Shown here piece by piece: positions 53,924-64,000 of a stretch of DNA of 64,000 bases. The first letter of the stretch is position 1; each line of letters starts with the position of its first letter. The stretch comes from Halichoerus grypus (Eukaryota; Chordata; Mammalia; Carnivora; Phocidae): contig NC_135719.1 in the NCBI RefSeq assembly GCF_964656455.1, positions 6,055,163-6,119,162 of the forward strand, written 5' to 3'. Below the pieces are notes generated by a model. That model was not told the origin of the DNA, did not search any database, and saw nothing but the letters and a program-made list of their open reading frames with translations. Both the position numbers and the translations under genes were made by a program.

Positions 53924-56900
53924 GTAAGTAACTTGAGAAGTGGGGGGACCACTGAGCGGGGGAGGAAGGAGCAGGGAGGAGAGGTTCAGGGGACTCAGAA
54001 CAAGTTATGTCTAGATTATATTCCTCTTTCATTGGCCATTATGTCTTTCATTATTCTTGCCCTCAGTACCTTTTGCAGGGTGCTCTTGGGGTGGGGGGGT
54101 GCCTACTGAAAACTGAGCACCTCGGAAGAAAAGAACAGAAATATTGGCTGAGTTGGTAAGGAGAGGAAGGGAACTACTGTGTTCTAAACCCTGATGCAAA
54201 CGCCCACGCTTTGTCCGCCCAGGCGGGATGTAGATTCAAATGCCAAGCCACTGCATTCTGTAACTCCGGGGTGTCGTGCATGTTCTAGAGTATGAGAATG
54301 GCACCTCTCGGGGTTACACGACATACAGCCTGTGCTGCATATGGGAAAGGGTTAGAGGAACATTATTTCCGGGGTTCTGTGTCTAGCCTGGTTTTCACTG
54401 TGACTTGGAGCAGTGTGATACCTTTAGGGGTACTTGACCCTTCCAGGCAAGGCCTCTCTGATTTAGGCACAGTTCAGATAGTGGGTGAAACTTAAAAACT
54501 GTGAGCCCATATAATGCCCATCTTGTCCCAAGTTAGGCTTTAGCTAACTTTTGCACTTGGAATCACCACCAAGTTTTATATTAAATCATAGAACACAGAG
54601 GCATAAAATGAACCAGTGCATAGTTAACCCATCCAAACGGTTGGTGGTTTATTCCCTTCCCAGGACCTCTCTGTCCCTCTTTGGCTTTGCTTACAACAAC
54701 CCCCGAAGGCTCTGTCCAAATGTTAAAGAAAATATTCTCTTGTTTACAGTCAGATTCTTTTTCTAGTTCAAATTTCAAACTCACCTGCAAAATGAAAGCT
54801 AAAAAATTGTAGCCTGCTGTTACAAGTCTCCTTGATGGGTCTCCTAACTCAGCCTACAAATGGAAGAGGCTAGGTCCTCACCTCCAGAGCAGAGCCCTGT
54901 AACAGGGACATAGTCAAACTGCAGAGAGCTCCAGCGTCTGAGTCAGGACCTGGGGAGCTTTCTCTCTTTACTTTTCACGTGGAGAATTCTTAGCCTTCCT
55001 AAGAGTGGACAGAAGAATATTAATACCCTTCACTAGCCGCAACAGCCATTAATCAATCCTGTGGCCAATCCTGCCTCACCTGTGCTCTCCTTTATCCCCA
55101 GACCTTGCGATATTTTGAAGTGAATCTTGCAGATAGGCCATTTCAGGCCTGAGTCGGAATCTTGACTCTGTCATTTACTAGCTGTGTGATCTTGGATAAG
55201 TCACCTCACATCTCTGGGTCTTTGTGTCCTCACCGGCAAAGTGCTAGTGCTGACCGTCAGAGGGTCACTGTTAGAATTCAGTGAGGTCTTGTCACCCAAG
55301 CCCCCCAGTCAGTGCCTGGAGTAAATATTTCCTCGTGCAGGACTAGAACCCACATTCTTTACTCAAAGACCAGTGTGTGTTCACTGAAATTCCTGGGTGA
55401 CCTTAAGTTTCATTGTATGGCTGCATTAATAAGAGCACAGCACCCCAAAAATGAGAAGCAACAAGTTCACTGTACCCCACATGCTTAGACCACACCTGGA
55501 ATGCTGTCTTCAAGTTGGAGTGCTATACGTTTAAGAAAGACAACACTAAACTGTAGCCTAGCCAGAGGGGCCACCAGACCAGGGCGGTAAGCTGAGCCAG
55601 GATCTGGAGCTATTTAGCACGGAGGAAGGACCACTAAAGGCAGGCATATTGCCTTCAAGTATGTGAAGGGCCAGCCCATGAATGATGAAATAAATGTGCT
55701 CAGTGTTGTTCCAGAGGGCAGAGGGTGGAGCAGCGGGTGAAGGCACATTGCAGCTCAGCAGCGCTGTCCAACGAGGGCCACAGGCCACTCTATGAGGGCC
55801 AAGGTCCATCCAAGGAGGCGTGTCAATACAAGCCTGCCGTGGAGGGGAGGAACGTGGGGGGATGGGGTCACTAGGTGATGGACATTAAGGGGACACGTGA
55901 TGTAATGAGCCCTGGGTATTATGTAAGATTGATGAATCACTGACCTCTACCTCTGAAACTAATATTATATATTAATTAATTGAATTTAAATTAAAGAAAA
56001 TGAAGAACTTGAGAAAAATTTTTAATTAAAAAAATTAAAAAAAAAAAATACAAGCCCGCCAGAAAGACTATGGGAAGCTCTTTTGCTGCAAAGGCTCCTG
56101 GAGGCCTAAACTTCTGTGATTCTGTGCAGTTGGGCAGATCTCAACTTACCCCTCCTAGGTGCAGCCCCGACCCATTCGTTTATTCAGCCAGCATTGCTGC
56201 CCTGGAGCTAGGCACTGGGAGAGGGACGAGTACACACACGATCACAGCACCCTGTGATGGAGGCGAGCCAGGGAAGAAGTGGTGGCTGCTGTTGTGAGGA
56301 GAAGGGTCAGGAAGCTTCCCAGAAGCAGTGATGCTCAAGCTGTGTCTTGAGGAAGCAGCATTCTGCCAGATAGATGGGTATGGGAGGCAAGGGGGAGCAT
56401 GCACAGGCAGGGGACCAGCCTACGCAGGCAGGGAGGCCGTGTCCCAGTATCTCAGCAGAGCCCGGACTGAGCCAGGAGAGCATAGCAGGCTGGCTCTGGT
56501 TTTTCCTGTGAGCCATCCAGAGACCTCTGTGGCCTGGGTTCCTCCTAGGTGACAGCCTCCCCAGTGGGCTCCATGACCCGGGGCTGCCTTCCCGTGAGGC
56601 AGGAGCGTGCAGGGAACACCTTGATTGCCTGCCTTCCTTCCTTCCGCTCCAGGAGCAGGAGAACGTGTTGCAGAGGGTCCTGCAGCTGCCGGTGGTGAGC
56701 GGCACCTGTGAGTGTTTCCAGAAGACCTACACCAGCACCAAGGAAGCCCACCCGCTGGTGGCCTCTGTATGCAATGCCTACGAGAAGGGTGTGCAGGGCG
56801 CCAGCAGCCTGGCGGCCTGGAGCATGGAGCCGGTGGTCCGCAGGCTGTCCACCCAGTGTGAGTCCTCCGGGCACTGGCAGGCCACCACCTGTCTGTCTGT

Positions 56901-59900
56901 CTGTCTGTCTGGTAGCTTGCTTGTCTGTCTGCCGATATGTCTGTGTGCCTTTTTGGCTGTCCGACGGCCTTTCTAACCACCTACATCCCGTTACGTGATC
57001 TTCTCCTCTACAGCTGTAGATGATACAGTGAGAGACGGCTGTAGATCCAGGTACAGATAGGGAGGTACATCTCTCCTCCTCTGTAGATGTCCCATCTACA
57101 GCCCAGTTGGCATTTTCCTGGGATGACAATGATGGGCCAAAGAATTGGCAGGGCAAGGGATGGGCAGAGCTGTGTGGGCAGTGGTGGGAGTGAGGCTCGT
57201 GGTAGACCAGATGCCCACTTTGGCCCCAAATCCAGCAGCAACAGTAGGAGCTAGCAGAGTCTGATACAGAAGCAGGGGCAGGAGACTCTAGGTCTGGCCC
57301 AGCAGAGCCTGGGGGGGCAGGGGGGGACGGGAAGGTGTCCAGGCCCAGCAGCAGAGAGCTAGCAGCCTGGGCCATGGAGGTGGAGAGCAACTGTCCATAC
57401 GGGCCCTACTACCTGACCCAGCCCTACTCAAATTGTTCTGCCCCATTTGAAAATATGGTCTCCAAGGAAAGGCTCTCTCTCTCTCTCTTTTTTTAAATCC
57501 CAGTATAGTTAACATACAGTGTTATGTTAGTTTCAGCCATACAACATAGTGATTCAACACTTCCACACATCACCCAGTGCTCATCACGACAAGTGCATCT
57601 AAGGCAAGGCTCTTGACAGGGCTGAGGGAAATTCCAGCAGCACCAAGAAGTCTAGGACCTTCTACCATCCTGATTAGAGAATTATGGGTGTGTGAGGATT
57701 CTGCCTTGGGCCAGCCTCCTTGCCTCCAAACTCCTTCAAAAACTTCCCTGGGTCTCATTTTGCCCAGTCAGAAGATGGCCCAAGTCATCTGGGCTCTCTG
57801 CTGCTTGAGAATTTTGTGAAGAAATGTAAGCTATCTAGAGAGAGAATATATGAAAGCATAGAGAACTGATCTCCATGATCATGACTGCAGAGCTCTGTCT
57901 TCAGCAGCCCGTACCTCCCAGAAGCATCTACATACTCTGGCACTTGCCCCCCTCTCTGGGGGCAACTCCTTTCTCTTCCCTGCCACCCTCTTCTCACCGT
58001 TGATCATCTTACTCCTAGAAGGTAGAAGGAAGGACATGGACAGTCCGGGGCCTGGGCCAGCTGCGGCTTGGACTTGGTCACCTCTAGGATGAAGCAGTAC
58101 CGGCCCTACCCCCAACAGGGCCCACCCAAGGGCCCTGTTGCCCCTCCTCTCACACCTTGTCTTCATGCCCACCCAAACCTCACCCAGACAGGGGAGGGAG
58201 GACAGGGAAGGAGACACCAGTATTTGTTGGTGATTCACAGAGTTCCTGTCACTCCCTCCTCACCACAACCCCGCACGTTAGGCACCATTAGTCCACATCT
58301 GACAAACGGGGAACCTGAGGCTCAGGCACGCTGTGACTTACCCAAAGCCACACTCTGCAGACGCACGCACTGGGCTCTGCGTGCAGATCTGCCTGACTCC
58401 AGAGTTCCTACACAGAGGGAAGACACCGGCCTGGCCTCCCGGAATGGGGAGCTAAGAGGGGCTGGGGAACGGGGTGGGGGGGGGACTCAGGTTCCAAGAT
58501 GCTTCCGATGCAGCAGGGCTGGGGGGCTTTGAGGGCTCTGAGGTGCCTTCCTTGACACAGAGGCCACTGCTAGGTCTTTGTGGCTCACCCCACTGTGGCC
58601 TTTGCTTCTAGTCATAGCTGCCAACGAGCTGGCCTGCCGTGGCCTGGACCACCTGGAGGAAAAGATCCCAGCCCTCCAGTACCCTCCTGAAAAGGTGAGC
58701 CCCTTTCCTCTTCTCTAATGTGCCCCGTACTCTGTTGTCCCACCTCTCAGGAGGAGAGGGCACAGGCTGACGATGCAATGACTGTCAGCCTTTCATTTCT
58801 ATGGCAAGTGCCCTCCAAGCTTGGGGGTGGCCGCCTGCCCCTAAGGCCACAAGTGGGCTTAGTACTCTCCCTGTGGTGCCAAATGGAGGCAGGCTTTCTG
58901 GAAAGCAGGCACAGCCCAGGGGCTAACTCAAACAGGGGCTTGGGGTGGGTCCCACTGCTTCTAATCCCATGATCCCCCTTCCCCACCCCAGGATACCTAG
59001 TGGGCCGGCACTGGGCCACTTGGTAACTATAGTCACCTAAGGTCATGGGCCACACTCATCGGAGCTCAGGATTGCAGTCCCATGTCCTCAAGATCCAGCC
59101 CTTTATGGACCAGGAGACTGAAAAAGTCCCTTTACCTAGCTGTATATTCATTGGGTATTTGCTAGATAAGGGCCATGTCAGGTGCTTTTGGGGAATAAGC
59201 TTCATCTCACTGACTATCTACTCATCCCACAAACATTTACTGAGCCCTACCCTATGCCAGGGGCCACAATGCGATTTATGGAGCCCTCCCATTTAATCCT
59301 CTTGTCAACCCTCTGGTACGGGGTGGGTATCCCCATTTTACAGATGAGAAAACTAGTGACTTCGCCCTGGGCACACAGCCTTCAGTGGAGGCCACATGCG
59401 AGCAGGTCTGTTTGGCTCCGAGGCCTGTGCTCTTCACATTTTTCCAGATGAAGGGCATCTTTGTCACAAAAGAGCTCCCAGACTACTAGGAGAGAAAGAT
59501 AAATTATTCCAATACAGAACTGGTAGGAAGATCAGCCACATCTCTGACTCAGTCTAGATGCAGATGGGAATGGGACCATGTTCTGAGGGAAGGACAGACA
59601 AGACATTCGAGGAATTTGGGAGTGGAGATGCCTTGTGAGCATGAGAATATCGAGACAGGTGTCATCAAGGAGGTGGCCTTTGGGGGGTAAAGTTGGTTAG
59701 GATGTTGCCAGGCAGAAGTGGGGTGCAAATAGGCCAGGAGATCCATGCACAGGGAGGACTGGAGCCCTTTCCCTTTAAAGCTCAGCTTAATCAAGGGGTC
59801 CAGATATTGGTGCCCCTCCCCTGGGCCTTTATTTTATTTTATTTTTAAGTAAGCTCTATGCCCAGTGTAGGGCTGGAACTCATGACCCTGAGATCAAGAG

Positions 59901-62900
59901 TCACACGCTCTACAGACTGAGACAGCCACATGCCTCTCTCCTGAGCCTTTAAATGAGGCCTTCCTGGAAGCTGGGCTCAGGGCTACCAGACCCACAGGCC
60001 TGACTCCCCTCCCCATCTCCCCCAGATCGCCTCTGAGCTGAAGGACACCATCTCTACCCGCCTTCGCAGTGCCCGCAATAGCATCAGCGTGCCCATCACC
60101 AGCACTTCGGACAAGGTCCTGGGGGCCGCTCTGGCCAGCTATGAGCTCGCCTGGGGGGTAGCCAAAGACACTGCCGAGTATGCCGCGAACACCCGAGCCG
60201 GCCGGCTGGCCTCCGGAGGGGCTGACTTGGCCCTGGGTAGTGTTGAGAAGATGGTAGAGTTCCTCCTCCCTTCAGCCAAGGAAGAGTCAGGTATCTACCA
60301 TTATGGGGGGCTGGCAGACCCTTCTTGGGAAGTGAGTTGGCTGCCCATGCTGCCTGGGAATTAGTAAGAGGCAGCCAGGGCTCAGCCGGCCACGGCTCTG
60401 GGACAGGGAAGGCCCAGCAAGATTTCCAGAGGGATCTATCCTAATTTAGCCTCCTCTCCCCATTTGTGAGTGGGGAAAGTGAGTGACCCAAGTCACCGGC
60501 TCCACTTGTGGTGGAGCTCGGGTAACCACTTTCCAACCCTAGACACAACCTCAGCTTCCCCAGCACCCCTCTCTCTCTGATCAGCTTTCCTTGCTTTCCC
60601 CCCAAATCCCATCCAGCCCCTGCTCCAGGACAGCAGCAGGCCCAGAAGCCCTCCAAAGCCAAGCCGAGCCTCATGCACAGGGTTGGGGCCCTGGCCAGCA
60701 CCCTCTCTCAGCACACCTTCCAGACCACAGCCCGGGCACTGAAGCAGGGCCACGCCCTGGCCATGTGGATCCCAGGTGTGGCACCCCTGGTGAGTGTCTG
60801 CCCTGAGCTCTGGCTGACCCCTAGCCTGGGTCCCTCCCATCCCACCCAACTCCACCTCTGGTCCTAGGAACATTCTCTCCTCCAGCTTGGGCTGGGACTT
60901 TTGGTTTAAGGACAGGAGGCCTTAAGGGGGTGGAGGGCCAGTCCTCTGGGCTTCAAGGAGAGGGGAAAGGACAGGCTGTGAGCCGAGGGCACTTCTGTCT
61001 CTCTCCCTCTCCCTCGGAGTCCTACCCTCCGGCATTCATCCTCACAAGGGAGCTTCTTGCGGTGGGCCCTCCCACCTATGAGGGAGCAGAGACCCCTAGC
61101 TGCTATCCAGGGACCAGGAAGTGTCACCTGTAAGTAAGCAAGGTCCCAAACCCCTTCTGCTGGGGAGAGAATGCTGGCTGGGCTGCATCCCTGACTCTGA
61201 CTGCCCCCAGGTTGTAAAATTTCCCCTTTAGAGGCTTCTAATTTGCATCTTACTTGCACCTAAGGTAAAGCTGACTTTTCTAGGCCCAAGCAGGGCTAAC
61301 TGCCCGCCATACCCCACCCCCACTGTGTATTTTAGCAGATAGAAACTGGAATTTTTTCATAAGAACCTTTATAAGAAACAAAGGCCAAATAAAGGAAAAC
61401 AAAGGAAATAAAAATTAAAGCATAAAGGTCAGCAAACAAAACAACCACTTCTCAGCCATCATTTGAATAACACTTTTGAAAGCATCATCAGGCCTGACTC
61501 ATTCATTCAAACAAATGTTTGCTGAGAACCTACTATGCGCCAGGTTCTGTGGCTCCAGTAGGGATACGGGAGTAGTGGTTCTCTTCTGTCCCCTGCCCTG
61601 GGGGATCATTTACCCGTGGGGGCTGCGACTGACCCATGTCCCAGCCTTACGTGTAGTAGGAGGGCCTGCTGTACTGTGCGACCTGTTCACACAGAACATA
61701 ATGGTGTCCCCTGAAGCTGTATGAGAAAGAGGCCCTGTTCGGGGAGTTCCCTAGGGCTAGGAATGAGCCAGGCTGTGCCTCAAGGGGGCACCAGCCCACC
61801 TGCCCAGGTCTGTTTCCACCCATGGGACACTGGGGTCCTCTGGATTTTTTCACTCTTTAAAGATCTCCAAGTCTCCAAGGAGAATCTACTAAAGCTAAAC
61901 ACGCCTCCCCCCCGCCCCAAGACCCAGCAATTCAACCCAACAGAAATGAGAGCTTACGTCCCCCCATAAGACACGTCAAAATGTTCCTATCAGGCTTTAT
62001 CCTTAGCCAAGAACTGGAGACAGCACAGATGTCCACCAACAGCAGGGTGTGTAAATTGTGGTGGATCTACATGGACTATGACACAGAAGTGACAAGGAAG
62101 GAGCTACCTTGACGTGCAATAGCACGGATGAGTCTCACAACACCATGTTGAACAGAAGAAGCTATTTGTGAAAGAAGACCCATTGCATGAGTCCATTTAT
62201 ATGAAGTTTAAAAATGGGCAAAACCACCCCTCTGTTGGCAGAGGTCAACATGTGGTCCCTCGGCGGGGGGGGGTACTGGCAGGGTGGGGGCACCCCCACG
62301 GGAGACTTCTGCGGGGTTGAAAGCGGCCTCTATCTTGATCTGTGGTAGTTACATGCGTGTGTGCTTACAAAACGTCACAGAGCTGCACGCTTCCGATGTG
62401 CGCGCCCCAGGTGTGTGAGTGATCACTCGGGGACAAGTCTGGGGGACAGTCCGCTGGGGCCCGGCCCCTGGTGAGGGCTTTTGCGCGCTGGGGCTGCCCG
62501 GCCCTCTGCAGGCGTGGGAGGCCAGCAGCTCACGGGCCACCCCCCCACCCCCCCTGCAGAGCAGTCTGGCCCAGTGGGGCGCGGAGGCCGCCATGCAGGT
62601 GGTGTCCCGGCGACAGAGTGAGGTGCGAGTGCCCTGGCTGCACAACCTCGCCGCCGCCCAGGACGAGGACCACGACGACCGGACGGACACGGAGGGGGAG
62701 GAGACGGAGGAGGAGGAGGAATCTGACACCGAGGAGAACAAGCTCAGCGAGGTAAGGCGGCGAGCAGAGGCCGAGTGGGGACGTGGACGCCTCACGGTCC
62801 CACAGCCCACTGAGGCAGGGGGTGGGCCTCGGCCCCCAGACCCAGAGCCGCACCCCCAGACGGCCGGCTAACAAAGTCCGTCCGTGCCCTTCTCTCGGCT

Positions 62901-63371
62901 GACCCTCCCAACAGCCCCAGCCCCAGAAAGTAGGCAGGGCGGAGACTGTCATCCCCGTGGTGCAGGTGAGGAAGCAGGTCCAGAGAGGGGAAGTGACCTG
63001 CCCAAGGCCACACAGCTCGGAAGAAACCGGCGGCCGCGTCCTTTCCCTCCAGCTCTGCGGGCGGTGGGGAGGACAAGGGCGGGGGGCGCGCCGCCGCAGG
63101 TGCTGACCTAGCTCTGGCCCCCCAGGTGGCAGCCCTGCCCAGCCCGCAAGGCGTCCTGGGCAGCGTGGCGCACGTGCTGCAGAAGGCCGCGTGGAGCACC
63201 GTCTCAGCCGTCACGTGGGCGCCGATGGCTGTGCTGGGCTCGGCGGCGAGGATGCTGGGCCTCAGCCCGGCCCGCGCCGCCTCCCCCACCAAGGGGAGGG
63301 CCATGTCCCTGTCAGACGCCCTGAAGGGCGTCACTGACAACGTGGTAGACACGGTGGTCCACTACGTGCCG
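53876..63371 (+). CDS. PLIN1: PLIN1, perilipin-1 (last coding exon beyond window)
   Basis: Perilipin-1 coats adipocyte lipid droplets and gates lipolysis: it holds CGI-58/ABHD5 away from ATGL until PKA phosphorylates it (family knowledge). Seven coding exons (53876-53923, 56653-56857, 58612-58694, 60026-60290, 60617-60789, 62560-62751, 63126-63371) join in phase to 404 codons. The human protein is 522 residues, so about 118 remain downstream. The N-terminal PAT domain includes EQENVLQRVLQLPVVSGTC. PKA-type sites are RRLS (Ser82) and SRRQS (Ser278). An acidic run lies near residues 290-320. The middle holds amphipathic 11-mer-like helices. The protein starts MTAVNKD, apparently one residue longer than human. 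The C-terminal CGI-58-binding region is not in view. Confidence 0.97.
55150..55310 (-). repeat. MIR element
   Basis: Contains catttactagctgtgtgatc, ttggataagtcacctcacat and ctctgggtctttgtgtcctc. Confidence 0.8.
55848..56052 (+). mobile_element. LINE-1 3' end, carnivore type
   Basis: Contains ggggtcactaggtgatggac, gagccctgggtattatgtaa and an A-rich end; strongly 5' truncated. Related to the copy at 3380-3772. Confidence 0.85.
56160..56410 (+). repeat. L2 element fragment
   Basis: Contains gtttattcagccagcattgc, agctaggcactgggagaggg and gaggaagcagcattctgcca. Confidence 0.6.
56653..56857 (+). CDS. PLIN1: PLIN1 coding exon 2 (PAT domain)
   Basis: A 205-nt exon running from EQENVLQRV to RRLSTQ, the core of the PAT domain with the first PKA-type site. 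The acceptor is ccttccgctccag and the donor CCCAGT|gtgagt. Confidence 0.97.
57489..57603 (-). mobile_element. LINE-1 3' end, antisense
   Basis: Reads tagttaacatacagtgttat and cacccagtgctcatcacgac, the complement of the carnivore L1 terminus. Confidence 0.85.
58240..58400 (+). repeat. MIR fragment
   Basis: Contains caaacggggaacctgaggct and gtgacttacccaaagccaca. Confidence 0.65.
58612..58694 (+). CDS. PLIN1: PLIN1 coding exon 3
   Basis: An 83-nt exon coding for (F)IAANELACRGLDHLEEK and IPALQYPPEK. The acceptor is tttgcttctag and the donor AAAAG|gtgagc in phase 0. Confidence 0.97.
59220..59445 (+). repeat. MIR element
   Basis: Contains catttactgagccctaccct, cccattttacagatgagaaa and gcacacagccttcagtggag. 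Confidence 0.82.
59826..59937 (-). mobile_element. Can-SINE, short form, in PLIN1 intron
   Basis: Reverse copy ending near the coding exon at 60026. Imperfect target duplication ctcccctgggccttta / ctctcctgagccttta. Confidence 0.85.
60026..60290 (+). CDS. PLIN1: PLIN1 coding exon 4
   Basis: A 265-nt exon from IASELKDTISTRLRSARNSI to LLPSAKEES. It holds amphipathic repeat segments thought to contact the droplet surface. The donor is GAGTCAG|gtatct. Confidence 0.97.
60617..60789 (+). CDS. PLIN1: PLIN1 coding exon 5
   Basis: A 173-nt exon from (A)PAPGQQQAQKPSKAKPS to HALAMWIPGVAPL. The mouse PKA site in the RRVS context is HRVG here, so that serine is absent, as it is in human as I recall it. 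The donor is CCCCTG|gtgagt. Confidence 0.96.
61860..62440 (+). mobile_element. Old LINE-1 3' end
   Basis: Contains gatgtccaccaacagcaggg, catgagtccatttatatgaa and gtgtgcttacaaaacgtcac, with diverged L1M-like text. It ends about 120 bp before a PLIN1 exon. Confidence 0.65.
62560..62751 (+). CDS. PLIN1: PLIN1 coding exon 6 with PKA site and acidic tract
   Basis: A 192-nt exon from SSLAQWGAEAAM through SRRQSEVRVPWLH to the acidic run EGEETEEEEESDTEEN. The acceptor is ccccccctgcag and the donor AGCGAG|gtaagg, both in phase 0. Confidence 0.96.
62925..63025 (+). repeat. MIR fragment between PLIN1 exons
   Basis: Contains gtgaggaagcaggtccagag and tgacctgcccaaggccacac. Confidence 0.7.
63126..63371 (+). 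CDS. PLIN1: PLIN1 coding exon 7
   Basis: A 246-nt exon from VAALPSPQGVLGSVAH to the conserved SLSDALKGVTDNVVDTVVHY and VP. The donor is GTGCCG|gtgagt in phase 0. No following exon was recognised in 63372-64000. Confidence 0.97.
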
Positions 63372-64000
63372 GTGAGTCCCACCCACCCCAGGGGCCCGGG
63401 AAGGACGGGTAAAGCAGATTGGACCCAAGGGGCTGCAGTGGGCCTCCTTTCCCCAATCTCCTGGGCGCCCCAGAAACATTTTGACGAACTACGGCCTTGA
63501 TGGGGGGCCCTTGCCAGCCCCAAGAGTGTAGAGACGCTGGCGGTGGCCTGGGACCCTTTCCCACAGCCCCCCCTTCCGACCATCAGTCTGGGGGTCCCCA
63601 GTTGGGCCAGCCCTCACCTCAGGGGGGAGGCTTCCAGGGCGCAGCCGCTGCCCCATCCCGGTCCTATCACCTGTTAGCAACAGGAAAAACCCAAGAGACA
63701 CCAATACTGTCCCTCTGGCAGTCCCCGGGCCCCTGCCCAGAGCGAGGCACGGGTTGCGCAGGCTCCGAAGGCGCAGTCAGGCGCCCACCCTTTAGAGTGA
63801 GCAAGGGTTGGGGGCGGGGGTTACTCAGTCCCTCGCTTCCAAGAGGCACGCAGGGGTCTTGGCTGCCAGCCTGCTCACCTCGGGCTCCACACGGGGCCAG
63901 GCAGGGGTCCCCTGCCCCTGGCTGGGACCGCGGGTGGGCTGAGCTGCTGAGCGCACAGCTCAGGCCCAAGGGCCGGTGGGAAAGCCGCTGACTTTCCACG

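Larger units (their letters stand above)
53924..56652 (+). other. PLIN1: PLIN1 intron after coding exon 1
   Basis: Carries MIR, L1 and L2 pieces listed separately. No other exon recognised. Confidence 0.6.

Noticed and set aside
56545..57390. Longest open frame in the window (281 codons, minus strand)
   Set aside because: It runs antisense through the PLIN1 exon at 56653-56857 and its intron, with low-complexity Arg/Gln/Thr from a CTGT repeat; a shadow of coding sequence.

Overview
This is mammalian nuclear DNA, almost certainly from a caniform carnivore. It has spliced genes with GT-AG introns, no bacterial-style gene packing, and at least two dozen tRNA-derived carnivore SINEs (Can-SINE/SINEC) in both orientations, many with intact target-site duplications. 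The young SINE copies resemble the bear/seal/mustelid type more than the dog SINEC_Cf type; that narrower placement is inference from memory of the consensus sequences.

Three protein genes are recognised, in the conserved mammalian order WDR93 - PEX11A - PLIN1 (human 15q26.1; KIF7 would come next). Roughly 1 to 40.7 kb is WDR93 on the minus strand: a promoter-proximal non-coding exon (donor at 40633), the start codon at 37430-37428, and fifteen phase-compatible coding exons down to 5752. One small coding exon (between 17648 and 25033) and the 3' end were not found. From 40.8 to about 49.9 kb is PEX11A on the plus strand, complete in three coding exons (247 codons). From about 53.1 kb to the window end is PLIN1 on the plus strand: a probable 5' UTR exon and seven coding exons (404 codons), with the last coding exon beyond the window.

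WDR93 and PEX11A are head to head and share a CpG-rich bidirectional promoter holding a consensus RFX X-box and two ETS-type motifs. PEX11A and PLIN1 are tandem and about 4 kb apart. Between them lies a DR1-like element closely resembling the PPAR response element described for mouse perilipin and reported to serve Pex11a as well. The layout joins a ciliary gene, a peroxisome-division gene and an adipocyte lipid-droplet gene through shared regulatory DNA.

Most remaining sequence is repeats. The WDR93 introns are loaded with LINE-1 fragments in both orientations (about 15-24 kb, 30-34 kb, 38-39.6 kb), plus L2, MIR, a MER5-type DNA transposon and a MaLR LTR. PEX11A intron 1 carries two related solitary-looking LTRs. 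A long TTTC tract and a CA tract are the main simple repeats. No rRNA, functional tRNA, CRISPR array or complete mobile-element gene was seen.
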